A DNA stretch of 64,000 nt from Xestospongia bergquistia (GCA_963965975.1 OZ014423.1:2232001-2296000), one strand, 5' to 3'; numbered from the stretch's first letter, positions 1 through 13,349 are shown. Made by a program: numbers and translations. Notes: generated by a model not told the origin, from the letters alone.

Positions 1-45
1 GTACTATATGATATATTATTACTTCAAATATTATCTCTGTTATAG

Positions 46-1333
46 TTTCAAATACTAATACTCCAATGATGTCATCTGTTAAAGTACAAATAGCAGATCA
101 AAATTGTGAACAGGTGGTACAGAAGGATTTTGACATTCCTCAACAAACAATGACATCATGGCTTACAGCAGATATAACTGTTTGTATTGGTCCTTCTATA
201 GAGCCTCACCACACAGCTAATATAAAGACATTACAACTGAAAATATGGCATAGTGTTAGATCTAAGAGTCAATCCTATTATTTATACGAGTAAGATAAAA
301 ACAATGTTATGTGTTATGTAACACTATGGACTTATCTAGCATCTATTCAGAAACCAACACTGCACTGAAGATTATAGGAAGCTATTTACAAAGAAAGACA
401 GCCAGTGGAAATTATGAATGGGAATTGTGGCTTTTACTACACACTGAAGACCCGTTAGAAAAAGTAAAAAATAAACTTATGTTAAACATGTTAAAAATTT
501 TCTACAGTTGTTAGAAAACACTGGATTTAATAGGTCTGTATGGCAGAAAGAATATTCTTTTCCCATTTATTTTGAAAGCAAAATGATTACTATAGACATA
601 AGTGGATATAAGAATATAGAATGGAAAATTAAAGAATTCAGAGGCCCCCTAAAAGTAAGCCAACAATCAGTGACTATCTAAATTTATTTTCATTTCAGCA
701 TCATATTGATGATATACTTAGAAAGCAACTTGTATTCAGTGTATGGATACTTGTTGCATGGACAGGGAATTCAACACCAAGATCAACTATTCTTAAAGTA
801 CCTATTATTGGGACAATACAACCAAAGGAAATATCTTTTATGTTGGACATCAAACCAGGTATATTACTGCTATTATTGATATATTATTATTCAACATGTA
901 ACTAGATGTACCTAGTCAAAGATCTGATGTTAGTACAAATAAAGGCAATGATGGTGGTAATGGTGTTACCATGCTATTTGTGATTAATGATATTGATGCA
1001 TTTTTTTTAGGATTTATTCCTGATGATTCATCACAACTGCTCCTTCATCTTCATAGTATTTCAGAATTTATACTATTCTGTGAGCATCTTGGTCTTGGTT
1101 CAAATGAGTGTCGTAAAATTGAAAAAGAAAGATCAGGAGATTTAGGAACTCAGAAAAGTGATATGTTATGGAAATGGCGAGAGAGAGGCAGGCACACATG
1201 GAGAGACTTTATTAAGCCATTTGCACTACTAGTCAAGTGTTCTAAGGCTAATGAATTGGCTAAGAAGTATCACGTTACATTTAATAGTAATGATGAAGTT
1301 GTAAAGATGTGTCCTAAAATTAATGATGAATAA
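46..1333 (+). CDS. 3' part of a Death-like-domain gene (5' end outside window)
   Basis: Five exons can be placed from splice signals whose phases agree: 46-289, 340-463, 508-654, 699-858 and 1011-1333 (stop TGA-type end at 1333; the last codons read KINDE). Introns inside the body are only 44-50 bp. The last exon encodes a Death-like six-helix fold: 'NECRKIEKE', 'DMLWKWRERG' and 'TWRDFIKPFALL' match the usual helix 2, helix 4 (W in the core) and helix 5-6 spacing. The upstream exons are hydrophobic and beta-rich (for example 'VFSVWILVAWTG') and I do not recognise them. Death domains act in receptor-proximal signalling complexes, so a signalling adaptor role is inferred from the domain only. 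The start of the gene lies upstream of base 1, since the first exon begins at an acceptor (tatag|TTTC). Confidence 0.7.
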
Positions 1334-2455
1334 GCTTTGGCTTTTTTTGCTGTTATACCTTTCTATGCTGCTTTTATTTATATAGTGGTTATTTGTACAG
1401 CTTTTATGAGTATATGTGATGTGCACATGTTTTGTTGTTTAACTAACCACTGACATTTAATTCTTTATATGTGTACCTGCTGTTTTATTTGCTGTCATTT
1501 TAACTTTGTTGCTATCTACTTTTATTTACTACATTTTTTATTGCTTACTAGTTTTTATTATAATTATTGCTTTAGTTTTGTTTGTTTGCTGCTCCCATCA
1601 TATGTCTCTTACTATTCCTTTCTTAATTTGAGTTATATTTGCTATTATATTAATTTGCTGCCATTTCACTTACTATTTTTTTTTATGATTTGTGTATCCA
1701 TTTGCTAATTGCTATTGTATACATTTGCTGCCATTTCACTTACCATTCATTTCATAATTTGTGCTACTTCCTATTGTATCCATTTGCTAATTGCTATTGT
1801 ATACATTTGCTGCCATTTCACTTACCATTCATTTCATAATTTGTGCTACTTCCTATTGTATCCATTTGCTAATTGCTATTGTATACATTTGCTGCCATTT
1901 CATTTACCATTCATTTCATAATTTGTACAACTTGCTATTGTATTTTAAACTTGTGCTACTTGCAATTGTATAGGCATCATAATCTTGAAATCTTGATGGT
2001 CAGTATAGTCTATCCTCAGTAGATGTGGAATTTTCTGGGGATAGAGTTTGGGTTCTTTGTGTATGAAATAATTTTGACATCCTTTAAAATATTAGTCCTA
2101 ATTTAGGTATGCACTAAACAAATCTGACATAGGAACCACACAAAACCCAATAATGATGTCATGCATAATGCCTTTACCTAATTTAGATCATAAAAATTAT
2201 AAGACAGCTTAATTAACTATTTGGCATTAGATGCAAAACCTATTAAGTATAAAAGTGATAATTACTTGCATATTTCAATATATGGTCATGTAACCAAAAT
2301 GTTAAAGAAAATAATACAAAAAACAATTTCATTACAAATATTCATTTATACTGAAAAAATTCTCCTACTACCTATTAAACATAGTATAAAAATAACATTA
2401 CATATATTACTGTCTAGTATATGTTATTTATGTAGCCACACATGTGCAAAATACT
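1334..2455. other. Intergenic region, AT-rich
   Basis: This lies between the end of the + strand Death gene and the stop of gene A on the minus strand, so the two genes converge here. Apart from the minisatellite listed separately I see no gene. The open frames in it are long only because the repeat unit lacks stops in two frames. Confidence 0.6.
1690..1945. repeat. 82-bp minisatellite, about 3 copies
   Basis: The segment containing 'ttgctaattgctattgta', 'gctgccatttcactt' and 'cataatttgtgctacttc' repeats with a period of 82 bp starting near 1704, 1786 and 1868. The copies are almost identical and the last drifts off after 1925. The period is not a multiple of three, which explains the overlapping hydrophobic pseudo-frames here. 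Confidence 0.8.
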
Positions 2456-3968
2456 TCAAGGATCAGTAGAAGCTTCTGATATTGGGTTCAATTGGGCAAA
2501 GATATCACAAGGTTTGAGCTGAGATGAGCTGGTCTCTCGACTTGTTGCCAAGGAATTAAAACCAGAATCAGGGCTAGTTACTGGCAAAGGTGGGATGGGA
2601 CATTCATCTGGAAGCTGAAGTTGTAGGCTTTCAGTACTTGTTATACTAACACCACTGTCCAATCTTGGACGATTGACTGCCTGCTGCTCGTATGATCGTG
2701 TCAGAGAGATATTGTGATGTGCCTCTTTGAGTGACTGTTTTAACTCCTCATGAGATGGTTCTCGAAATGCTTCAATGGATTCTTCAAGTTGTGATCCAGT
2801 TCTGGATCGTCTTCGAGCATTCCTCTCATCCAGTTGCATACTTGATATTAAACCTTCGAATTTTCCGTCTGTGGTATCGATTTTTTCACTTTGCTGAGCT
2901 TGAGTAACTCTTAGAGTTTCAAGGTTCTCTTTAACAGAGATTAGATGCTTATTGTCGGCTTTATGTTTCATGTCTGCCTCAAGATCAATCATTCTTTTCT
3001 TATAAGCTGCTAGTTCACTTTGATGTTGTTGGAGCACAACGTCATGTCTTGACTGAGTCTCTTGTACTTCTTGAAAACTAATTTTAGTTTTGGCAGAAGT
3101 GACTACATCTTGAACAAGCAACTTTGAAATGGTGTGGCAATAAGCAACTCTTTCTTGCTCAATATCTTGGACCATTTTCTGGTAATTGGTATTTAAACAT
3201 TGTATTTCCTTTTGGGCCTCCTCAAGCTCTGTCTTGATTTCAAGCAGTTGTTCCTTTGTGTCAGGTGTTGAGGACAAAATATTTTTGTTAGTAAGTATAC
3301 TATCAACATGTATATGTGCTCTGTCAACATGTTCACTTGCTTTATTTGGCATCCAATTTTTAAGTGATGGTGCTGAAACTACTGGTTCAGCTGTTCTGTC
3401 CTAAAGTAAACAAAACAAACTCATAACAGCAGGAATATGAGTGTGGGTGGTTGCAATATCATTGGAAATATGGTAACATGATACTGAAATACCATCATAG
3501 AATTTAGTGGTAATCAATCTTGGGTTTCCCTGCTATTAAGGGCATGTGGTACTACCAATATTATAATGTAAAACATTCATAGGTATGCACAAAGGGGAAG
3601 AAAGGGCTCAGATGCCCTCCTAATATCAATTTTTGCATACATATGGTGATACCAGACTAATGAAAATTAGTACCTTTTGCCTTTCCATTTTAAAAATTAC
3701 CAGATTAATATTATATAGTGGGAATGATCCTATAAACCCACATTATAACTGTGCACACCACATATTTAACATTTTCATAAAACAAATGTTGTTAGTTGTA
3801 GGGAACTAGATACCATATTTTGCATATCAATACTTAATCCAGTTATGTATTCTGTAATATAGTAATGTTTACCATATTAACTGGTTGTTCACTAGTACAT
3901 GGAGTCACTTCAGTTACTTCCGTCTGTTCTAGAGACTCCCACACTCCAGATTCTACACTACCAGCCAT
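2456..3968 (-). CDS. Coiled-coil family protein A (343 aa)
   Basis: Two exons: 3882-3968 (ATG at 3968, 29 codons, donor gttaat) and 2456-3400 (acceptor ctttag|GAC, 314 codons plus stop). The intron is phase 0. Residues about 60-240 are heptad-rich and predicted coiled coil (LLEIKTELEEAQKEIQCL and similar). The tail is Ser/Pro-rich with two phosphodegron-like motifs, DSGVSITS and DSGFNS. The start of exon 2 (AEPVV...NWMP...HVD) is shared with gene B, so they are paralogs. An acceptor-like ccatattag just before the ATG suggests a 5' UTR intron, with a possible UTR exon ending at gagcaa|gtaagt near 4373. No enzymatic motif is visible. A cytoplasmic scaffold or adaptor is possible, but I do not recognise the family. 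Confidence 0.75.
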
Positions 3969-4701
3969 ATTGTATATATAGTCCTAATATGGAAGAGACA
4001 AATATGAATCTTATTAACATTATGATCTTATCTATGATCTCATAGTATCAATGAAATGAATAAATCATCTGTTTGCTTTTGTTTTGCAAACATATTATAT
4101 ATACATACACAAACTATTTTTATGTCCTAGAGTAACTAAATTGCCTTTTAAAAGAATGCAAATTCCGCTCAATGCAAACTACGACTAGCGAATTGGACAG
4201 AAATAAACTGCTGCTCGGCTCATAAACGTACAGATAGTATATCATTATGATCCTCTGTGCAGTCTCGCGAAGCCAGCAGCTTGTGTCAATACTATGCAAT
4301 AATCAGGCTGATAACAATGAAGTCACAGAGTATAATACATAAACAACATACAACACAATAACTTACTTGCTCTCTTCTCTACAGCAATAGTTCAAGCGGA
4401 AATATATTTTAATCCCTCCCCCTTTGACCTTTGAACTTGAATTTGTATTTATAATTACAATGACTAAATACTTTTAACATTTAGAATATAAAACAAGAAT
4501 GGAAGATTAACTGCCATGAACATAAGACAATAACAATAAGGTAGTAAGCAGTAATCTAAGTAAAAAACCCAGTTAATTTGGAATGTCCCAGAAAAGATTG
4601 ATGAGGAGTGCGAATAGGTGATATAGAATTAACTTGGTGTTACAACTTTGGAATTTAACTAAGTACATAACAATTATATCTAATTATATATACATATATT
4701 A
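3969..4701. other. Intergenic: 5' region of gene A
   Basis: The region between gene A's start and gene B's stop is more complex and less AT-rich at 4140-4330 than its surroundings (ctgctcggctc, tctcgcgaagcc), as expected for a promoter. A donor-like gagcaa|gtaagt on the minus strand near 4373 may end a 5' UTR exon. No coding sequence was found. Confidence 0.45.
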
Positions 4702-6535
4702 TTAATTTTCAAGGATGGGATTTAAGGTTGAGTTGTTTGATGAGGTATTTCCATGAAGATTTGAAGAGCTAGACTCTCTACTGGGTGGCATAGAGCTATA
4801 ACCAGGGTCAACATTATGAGTTGAACTACTGTTATCAGATTGCTCATCAAATGACATAGTGAGACTTGTTACACTCACACCACTATCTATCCTTGAAAGA
4901 TAACGAACACTGGTAGTGAGCACTTCACGAGACTCGTTCAATGATCTTGAGTTTTGAATAGATTCTGTAATTGTAGCTGTAGCTCTTTGCTGTCTTGTAG
5001 CCATTCTTTCTTCCATTTGTTGTGATGCATCATCATCTAACTTATGAAGCTTGAGATCACATTTCTCTGCAATACATTTAACTGACTGCAAAGTTTCATT
5101 GAGTTTATCCATACAAACTTTATGAGACTCTTCAAGGTTTGCGATCCTTTCGCTGTGAGCTACTTGAATGCTTCCATGTTCTGCCTGAGTTGTCTGCATA
5201 TTTGTTAGTTGAGTATCTCTTTCATAAATCATCTTTAAAAGCTCTTGTCGTTCACGCTCATGTTCCTGTTGTTGTTGTTGTTTCATAATCTCACTTTGTT
5301 GTAGTAGCTCTTCTTTGATTGTGTTGATTTCAATCACATGTTTTTCTTTAACGTGAGTGAGTTCTTTTGTTAAGCACTCAATTTTTTCATTAGCGCTAGA
5401 AAAATCTTTCTGTAGCCCCTTAATATTTTCCTGAACAAGATGGAGCTCAGTCTGAATGTCTTGTATCTTAGACTGATCTAATAGAGAGGAGGTAGTGTTA
5501 TTTGTGAGGATTGTGAGAGCACTTTTGACATGTATAGAAGCTTGTGGGATCCAGTTTGAACTATGAGCTGATGCAACAACGGGTTGACAGGAAGGATCCT
5601 AGAGATAATAGGACATGATTAACTCAAACTATGTGAACAATGTGAATGAAAAGGTCAGAAAATTATGAGTTAATTGATTCTAAGATTAGTGTAAGTGGGG
5701 GAAGATATCCCATAAGGTACATGCTGAAATAAGGACACCTTAGTACAAAATGGAATTCTTTATTTCTCATTTCTACATTTCTGATTAGGGCATTTCCTAA
5801 AGTTACCTGTTATATAGTTTAATGTACTATTCAGTTCAAAGACATCTCTTAATTAAATTCCAAAATGTCAAAGTTTAAAAACTTATACATGTGTGTGTAA
5901 TGATTGCATAACAAAGTACATTTGATGGTAATTCCCAATACTTGATGATTTGTAATTTAAAGGGACTATATTTATCTGATTGTATAATGTGGTAGTATAA
6001 CTGTTTCCAAGAAAAGTCATTGTCTATAAAATTCCATAGATCATATATGGTAAGAAATGAATAGTACAATACATTGTTCTAGGCTATTATGATGTCGTCA
6101 GATCAACTAACAGGCAGAGGTTAACTAAACTGTTCAATTATATGAGTGACAAATAACAACTGTCTAATATAAAGATGACGCAATAATGCTTTATGGCTCA
6201 AAGAGTCTATAATTAATAATGAACAGAACAGACAATAGCCGATAGCAAACAGTCTTAAATGCAGACAATAAAATATTAACAGATGACACAAGAGACAATA
6301 GATAATTAGAATGTCACTAAGGTTTAGTCCCTACTATGTCATGAATCCAGTTAAATATGTTATAGGGGCTGCAGGTGTTAACTTTATATTAAATGTTGCC
6401 TTAAATATTTCTGTGTACAAACAATGAATGGATTATAGTCATACCTGGCCTGTCTATTGGATATATCATTATCCTTACCTTATTACATGGTTTTTGACAT
6501 GTACATGAGATTGCATCAATTGGATAAGTCTCCAT
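4702..6535 (-). CDS. Coiled-coil family protein B (317 aa)
   Basis: Exon 1 is 6479-6535 (ATG at 6535; METYPIDAIS..., 19 codons, donor gtaagg). Exon 2 is 4702-5598 (acceptor ctctag|GAT, 298 codons plus stop). The intron is phase 0 and about 880 bp. The beginning of exon 2 (CQPVVASAH...NWIPQ...HVKSALT) aligns with gene A, giving close paralogy. A long coiled coil covers about residues 60-210, with a Gln run (KQQQQQEHERE). The tail carries DSGVSVTS and DPGYSS, in the same positions as the two DSG motifs of gene A. Another ATG inside exon 2 would give a 211-residue form, but the conserved upstream part argues for the longer spliced protein. Function is not recognised. Confidence 0.75.
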
Positions 6536-6906
6536 ATTATGTTTGTATTGCACGTCCTCTAAAGAAAGAATAAAGAAGATTATGGCACATTGTATTGGTT
6601 AACTATGGAGCAAGTCCCTATAGCTATAAAATGCTGATTTAACAAGTTTCAATTCACTCCCTGAATACTTTGCTAATCAATGATTGAATTTAACCAAATG
6701 TGTTACATAATTTAATTCTTCTTCTCACCAAATTTTACAAAGTTAATTATACATAAAGGTTAATAATGTTTGCATTTCTTTAAGACTCTGAATAATCAAA
6801 GAATAAATTAGAATTTCCTTCACAGAAGAATGTGTTAAAAATAATGAATATTACAACAATACACTGAACATAATATTAAGTATTCTGTGACAAAATTTGT
6901 ATTACA

Positions 6907-6940
<34 letters not shown>

Positions 6941-7602
6941 TTATATACATGTTATATTGAAAAAAATTTGATGGATGAGAAATGAAAGTCCTTACAAGCA
7001 ATACATAAAGAGATATAAGAATTATTAAGATGCACACAACCATAAGTTGTTCAAATTAGGAGGCTATAGTAGATATAAAATAGGTCTAATGGCATTAATC
7101 CACATTATTCAAGCCACTAGTATAGAATAGTTTGAGTCTATTATCCATGACTAGTACTATATATTTTATTAAATATATAGACAATATGATCTTCAATACA
7201 AGTAACACAGTACTACAAGCAGTAAATACATTCAGTCACCTCTTTTAGTAGATTAAAATGGGTAGGCAGCTGTCTTGAAACAATAAGGATCACTACTACC
7301 ACACAGCAATTTGCAAATACAGCATTATCAATCTACATACTATTTTTTATAGCTCATCCCACATAATTTTAACATCGTGATGACAAAATTTGAAAATATC
7401 TTTTTAACATTGATAAATCAATTTTATTAATAAAATAATAATAATAAAGACAAATAATATATCTCGTTTCTAGTGGAAAATAAATATAAAGATATAAATA
7501 ATAAATCTCGTTTCAAGTGGAGAAACAGGAAATATAAGTACTAGTGGTCTATTGTGTGAGAGCTATATAGTGGTCTAATTAATGTATGCAAAGAAAAGTC
7601 TA
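6536..7602. other. Intergenic region; left end of the tandem C-E-H unit
   Basis: Sequence from about 6690 (aatgtgttacataatttaattc) recurs at about 12,510, marking the left limit of the segmental repeat. It includes the TA microsatellite at 6907-6933. I see no coding sequence. Confidence 0.5.
6907..6933. repeat. (TA)n microsatellite
   Basis: About 13 uninterrupted TA dinucleotides, followed by interrupted TA-rich sequence. Confidence 0.9.
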
Positions 7603-9677
7603 TTATGGTGTACCATTATTTGTGTCCCTATTAGTTGAGTTAAATATTAACCCTTGATCATTATTATCAGTTTTTGTTTCATATGTATCGCTAGTACTGT
7701 CAACAAAATTCTCAGCAAGGTTTTTCAGATGATCTACTAAATCTCCCATGGCCCATACCACCTCAACAATATTGTGATGAGTTCCAGATGAAGTCTCATT
7801 TGACTGTTGAGATCCTGATTGTGCAGGAGTACTGATCTGACGTCTCATTTGAGGAGATCCATTAGTACCAACAGGTGACAGTTCTTTCAACAAAGTACTT
7901 GAGTTTGGAAGGGACAAAGAAATGTTCTGTTGTTCAGTATTATTTATTTCATCTATTGCAGGTAATGATTCTCCACTTTGTTGATGTGGCAGGGTACCAC
8001 GCCCACTTGAGCCAGCACTAGAGGTGCTATAAGAACGTTGAAGAACAGGAGAGTCCATGGGTTCTGATAAGCTAGACTCAAGGAACAGAGATTGAGGACG
8101 AGGTCTATAAATTTGTCTGGTCTCATTTCTATGTGATTGTATTATAGAACGTCTTCTCTCTGAGACTTCTTTTGGAATAAGACTATCAGCGAGGTGATCT
8201 AACTTCCTACGAAGTGTGTTCATAGTTTCACTAAAGGCTGGTTGTGGCTTATTACCAGAAGGTGAAGTTTCATTGAAGGCTGGTTGTGCCTGATTACCAG
8301 AAGGTGGAGCATCATTGGCAGAATGGACTTTTGACAAATCTGCCATATCCTTTTTTATCTCCTCAATGGACTGATTAAGTTGTCCCTGCATATCAGAGAG
8401 ATTCTGTTTTAGTTCATCAACTTCAACTTGAGAAGCCTTCAATTTCTCTGACAGCTCACCAATGTCTTTTTTGCCATTTGTCAACATTGTCTGCATTATT
8501 TCATCATTTCTGGTTTCAAACTGCTTATTAAGCTGACCCAACTTTTTATCAGTTTCATCAACCTTTGTGATAAATTGACTGACTTGACATTGGAGATCAC
8601 TGAAGCTAGACTGCATCTTATTTTCTAACTTTGTGATTTTATCATTGATCTGACTGTTTATCGAGTCTTGATCATCATGATGCTGTTTGGTCGATGTCTC
8701 AATATTTGTTAATTTCTTTTCCAATGATTCGAATTCCTTTATCTTCTTTTGAAGATTTTGGTCAGCAGCTTGAAGCCTTTCTTCAAACTCTTCTTTTTGA
8801 CTTGATGCTGCTGTTTGTAATTCTTTTCTGAGGATAGCTAAATCATGTCTTGTAGATTGTAATTGAGTCTCATATTTATTAACTCTTTGGCGTTCAGAGA
8901 TGAGGTGTTGATCAAATGTATCAATTCGGATAAGTAACGAAGCTATCAGTCTTCCAGCAACAGTGTTACCTTGGTCTGAATTAGTAACGATAATTTCATT
9001 TGGTTGTATAGGAGGAACAACACTCTAAGTAAAATAAGGTCACATAATGATACATGTACATGTAGTAAGTGTTGAGCTATAATTGATGCTCTAAGCAGTC
9101 TATAAAATACAAATTACATTATATTCTATCAGTGACTCCATAAGGAAGCCATTAATTACATGCTATATAAGTCAATAGGGAGTAGCTTAATGGTATGAGA
9201 CTTTGGTCAAATAAGGTTATTACTGATTGACTAGTTAACGGGGACTATGAATAACTCAATATATTCCACTTGACACACTAGTGAGTCTGCTAGTCTTGAC
9301 TTAATAATTAAAATGTTTAGTGGTCAGGTAATAAGTCCATACTTTGTTCATTTAGTTAATGTTTGAGGTCTAGTGGTATGTATCCACATACAGTGTATGT
9401 AGGACCTCCAGATAACCTCCAAGCTGTAAACTATTAGTAAATAGATATCACACAATTACAAATTTCAACAATTCAAGATTTGAGTGTAACTTTATAGTCA
9501 TAGACCAGCTACTTGCTAATGAGCAAACAGAATAGCTAGTCTATTATAACAACAAGTATTTACTAGATAGGTATCATACACCCTTGTACATTGCTATCGC
9601 TTTACCTCTTGCTCTGGAGATATCAACGTCTCTGATTCGACTTTGTTTTGCCGAGCATCCATGAGATTTTCTGTCAT
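7603..9677 (-). CDS. Coiled-coil family protein C1 (497 aa)
   Basis: Exon 1 is 9606-9677 (ATG at 9677, 24 codons ending SPEQE, donor gtaaag). Exon 2 is 7603-9024 (acceptor cttag|AGT, 473 codons plus stop), joined in phase 0. Exon 2 opens with 'VVPPIQPNEIIV' followed by a continuous heptad-rich stretch of about 270 residues, including two imperfect 'PSGNxxQPAFxET' repeats after it. A Ser-rich segment (QRSYSTSSAGSSGRGT) has basophilic-kinase-like sites. The C-terminus has a short hydrophobic helix (VVEVVWAMGDLVDHLK) and an Asn/Asp-rich end. Gene C2 (13,350-15,020) is a close tandem duplicate. There is no catalytic motif, and the role is unknown. Confidence 0.75.
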
Positions 9678-9779
9678 GAGCTTGTGCTCTAGCTCTGAGT
9701 TTCCAGGCACGTCCCACTCAAGAATAACCACGCCTACAAATTATTATTCAAAACAACTACCGTCAAGATTTCGTTAAAG

Positions 9780-10660
9780 ATGACATCAAACCATTCTTTT
9801 GTCTGGGATAGAAAAAGGTCGCTTACATTTTGGAACAAATACTGGTGACTCTGGATTATCACTGCCCTCTGAGAGAGCTACGACTGCGATAACCAGATTC
9901 TAATTGATGTCAGTCGAGCTCTGGACTATGGAGAAAATGCTGGATATATTATCTAACATTTGACTTGTCCTTTCAAGGGAAGAAAACAAGTGGAAATGAT
10001 CCAGCTCTTGTTCTGTATGAAATCGCTTCATTAACTTCAATCCTTGACAAAAATGTCATCAGGAATTATAACTGAACCAGGAGGAGTACATAGTTACATT
10101 TGTTCTTCCAGATTTGAAACAAATTTGCTCAAGAGTATGGAAATAACTTAAGACCTTCAATATCTTTAATAGCTTCAGTATTTGTTTCAACTTGATATTT
10201 AAGTTTTCCCATACGCTCACCAAAGGTAGTGCCAAGCTTCTCTTCAGCCTCTCTTAAGACATTTATTAAGTTGAACATCACTTTGATTTGTGTCTCCATT
10301 GTTTTAATATTTTCATCATTGTATTTCCTCTTCTTTTTTTTCTTCTTGAACAGTTTTATCCATTAACTCTACTTTCAAGGCAAGAGACTCTGTCAATTCA
10401 GTAACTTGTATATATTGTTCAACAAGTGAATTGATACTAGAATTATCACATAACATACCAGATACTTGTTGTGATAACTAAATAAAGTAATGAAGATATT
10501 ATTGACACACTAACATTCTCATCAACACTATCAAACTATGTATTACTACTTAACTAACAACTTAACTATAAAACACACACACACATGTTGAGGTCACCTC
10601 TAGAGGACTTGAACTAGAATCACTAGTTTAATGATTCCTAATGAGAACGCTATCAAGCAA
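9780..10660 (-). pseudogene. Decayed coiled-coil gene copy E1
   Basis: This stretch aligns base for base with the E2 gene (15,221-16,284). The 5' end of the long exon at 10,476 (tatcacaacaagtatctgg on the minus strand), the 'DNSSINSL' region and the 3' end (atgacatcaaaccattctt) are all recognisable. It lacks any long open frame because of several small indels and stops and a missing middle part. The exon 1 equivalent near 10,600-10,660 no longer has the initiating ATG. It is a host gene relic within copy 1 of the tandem C-E-H unit. Confidence 0.7.
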
Positions 10661-11269
10661 TCGTGGTAGCTTGTTGAATTTTTTGATATCAACTGTAGAC
10701 AGAGATGGTGAAGTCATCAGCATCTTCTCTATTTGACAGTTGGGTATGTGGAACAACAGTCAGTTTTCACAAAAAAGTGTGTGACCTAGTGTTAATAAAT
10801 TTTGATTGGTTGATCAATGGGTAGTGAAATTTTATGGTTGTGTTCAATTATAGATAACACAAACTATGTGACCAGAATTGGAAATGCCCACCCACTTTCA
10901 GTATACCATTGTTTACGTCTGTATGGCTTACTACAAGTCACATGGTCTATCCTATTTATATAGTTCAGTCATTATTTTAATATTACATATTCAGGACAAG
11001 AGTTATATTTGAAAAGTTATAGTGTAAACTCCCAGTGAATATATAGATAAACATGGGAGCCCATAGTCTCGGAAAGGAGACCACGAGCTTCTGATAAGCT
11101 ATAAGACAAACTAACATATCAAATTTTCAAAAATGGGAAACCAGCCCCAACATAACTTTAAAATAATACATGTCAATGAAATTAAATAGAGAATCAGCTC
11201 TAACATACAATTATGATTATTGTCACCAATTAAAAATAAACTAGAATATGCATAGGAATTTTTATGTGT

Positions 11270-11830
11270 CTTACTGTTCTAGTTTTTGAGAGATAAACTA
11301 TGGAGAGTTGAGAGTATCCAATTAAGTTTTTGCTCACATCTACAAGATGAGGACGGCTGTTGAGATGACATGATAGAACAGTTATCTGGAGTACTAGTTG
11401 GTGGAATCACAGGAGAAAACAGTTCACTAGATAGAGGAGAGGTGTTAATGGCATCAGAAGAATTGCTTCTGGTATCTTTGTTATTTTACGACGTTCGTTG
11501 ATTCCAGTGCTAACATCAGTTTTAAACGGATTATTTTTCTGATAACAATTCAAGCTCAGCTACTTTGGTTTTGAGAACTTATTTTTCTAATTCCAATGTT
11601 TCTATATACTCCACAATATTAATGTCTTATTGGAATATTGTGAAATTGTCCAAATATGGTTGCTGAGCTTCAGAAAGACCTTCAATGTATGTATCATTAG
11701 AAATCAATTTATCTTTGATGATAATAAAGTCAGAAGTGATTTGTTTGAAGTCTTTTTCTAGAGGTTTTATGACAATGGACTGTTTTCTTAAAACACTTTC
11801 TCCCTTTCCCAAACCACATACCAACATCTA
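11270..11830 (-). pseudogene. Truncated coiled-coil gene copy H1
   Basis: Homologous to the long exon of H3 (22,488-23,471). The N-terminal part (KGESVLRKQS...DFIIIKDKL) is open from about 11,827 to 11,627, and the C-terminal part (SCRC-EQKLNW-like) is recognisable near 11,300-11,400. Roughly 400 bp of the centre, including the DSG motif region, are missing, and the two ends are in different frames. It is a decayed member of copy 1 of the tandem unit. Confidence 0.7.
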
Positions 11831-11896
11831 GAGACTCCAAAAAGATTTTAAAAAATGTATTCATGAGATTTAAAATAGATAAATGATAATATAAAC

Positions 11897-11898
<2 letters not shown>

Positions 11899-11948
<50 letters not shown>
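11899..11948. repeat. (TA)n microsatellite
   Basis: About 25 TA dinucleotides upstream of the H1 relic. Shorter versions sit at the same relative place upstream of H2 (about 18,044) and H3 (about 23,540), so the tract predates the duplication. Confidence 0.9.
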
Positions 11949-11949
<1 letters not shown>

Positions 11950-13349
11950 CTGTACAAGTATTTTAAACCTATTATTAACTGCACTAATTTTAAGTATGAT
12001 TTATGATACATATATCTTTTGTCTTTAATTACACACTATCAATGACATATATGTAGCCATATTAATCAGAAAGCTTATGAAAGTTGGTATGTAGGAATAC
12101 AATGGTGGTCCTTCATGCATACAATTTTTCATAGACTTCCTGTTTAAAATGGCCACATGGCAGCAATTATACACAAGAATTCATTCCAAATTTCTTACAG
12201 AATAAGACCTCTTTTGTCAGGTTTGGTCACATATATTATTATGATCATAGTGAACAATGATCTTATCTCTCAATGGGACACTATATTGAGCATAGGTAAT
12301 GCTACTGAGTCATAGGAAACAGGTGATTATAGGACCTGAGTATTTCTCTAGCAAGGTATTTGATTATAATGTCTATAGATAATAAAGTAAGTACAAAACT
12401 GACTCAATATAGACATTTTATTATGATATAAATTATGTTAGATCATGTTACACTTTATCTAATAAAGTATTATGCTCAATATACTGTAATACAGTTTCGG
12501 TAACTGAATTTAAACAAATGTGTTACATAATTTAATTCTTCCTCTAATATATTCCTCTCACCAAATTCTATAAAGTTAATTATATATAAAGGTTAACAAT
12601 ATTTGTATTTCATTAAAACTCAGAATAATCAAAGTTAAATTAGCATTTCCTTGAGACAACAATAATTTCCTCCACAGAAGAATGTGTTAAAAATAATGAA
12701 TATTACAACAATATACTGAGCATAATATTAAGTATTCTGTGACAAAATTTGTATTACAAGATATATGTTATACATATATAGATATAATTATACACATATT
12801 ATAATAAAGAAATTCTGATGGATGAGAAAGCATTACATATAGGAGATATAAACATTATCAATGAGATGTGTGCAACCATATGTTGCTCAAATTAGCAAAT
12901 TAGGAGGCTGTAGTATATATCAAATGGGATTAATCCATACTATTCATGCCACTCGAATACAGTAGACTGAGTCTATTATCCATTACCAGTACTATATAAT
13001 ATATATATATTATATATATAGACCATATAAATCTAAGTGCATGTACTACTTACTAACACAGTACAAGTAGCATATGTTCAGTCATCTCTTTTAGTAGATA
13101 GTCTTAGGAAGCTGTCTTTGAAGTAGTTTGCAAATAACGTACATACTAATTTTTATAGCTTATCACACACAATTTTAATATCATAAATTTGAGAATAGTT
13201 TTTATACCAATGTAATGAAAAATCATAATGGAACATAAATAAAATATAAAGATTCAAAATAATATACCGTGTTTCTGGTGAAAATAAATAAAAGTGGTCT
13301 ATTGTGTGAGGGCTATTAACAGGAGGAGTGGTTTAGTGTATATGGTCTA
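11950..13349. other. Intergenic spacer inside the tandem array
   Basis: The part from about 11,990 to 12,240 matches 18,480-18,720. The part from about 12,300 to 12,490 matches 24,095-24,290. The part from 12,510 onward matches 6690 onward. These joins define the borders of the segmental repeats. No gene was found. Confidence 0.6.

Noticed and set aside
1690-1945. Possible CRISPR-like direct repeats
   Set aside because: The units abut without unique spacers and the setting is eukaryotic; it is a minisatellite.
1469-1973. Overlapping hydrophobic open frames resembling membrane proteins
   Set aside because: They come from the T-rich 82-bp minisatellite, whose period shifts the frame at each unit.
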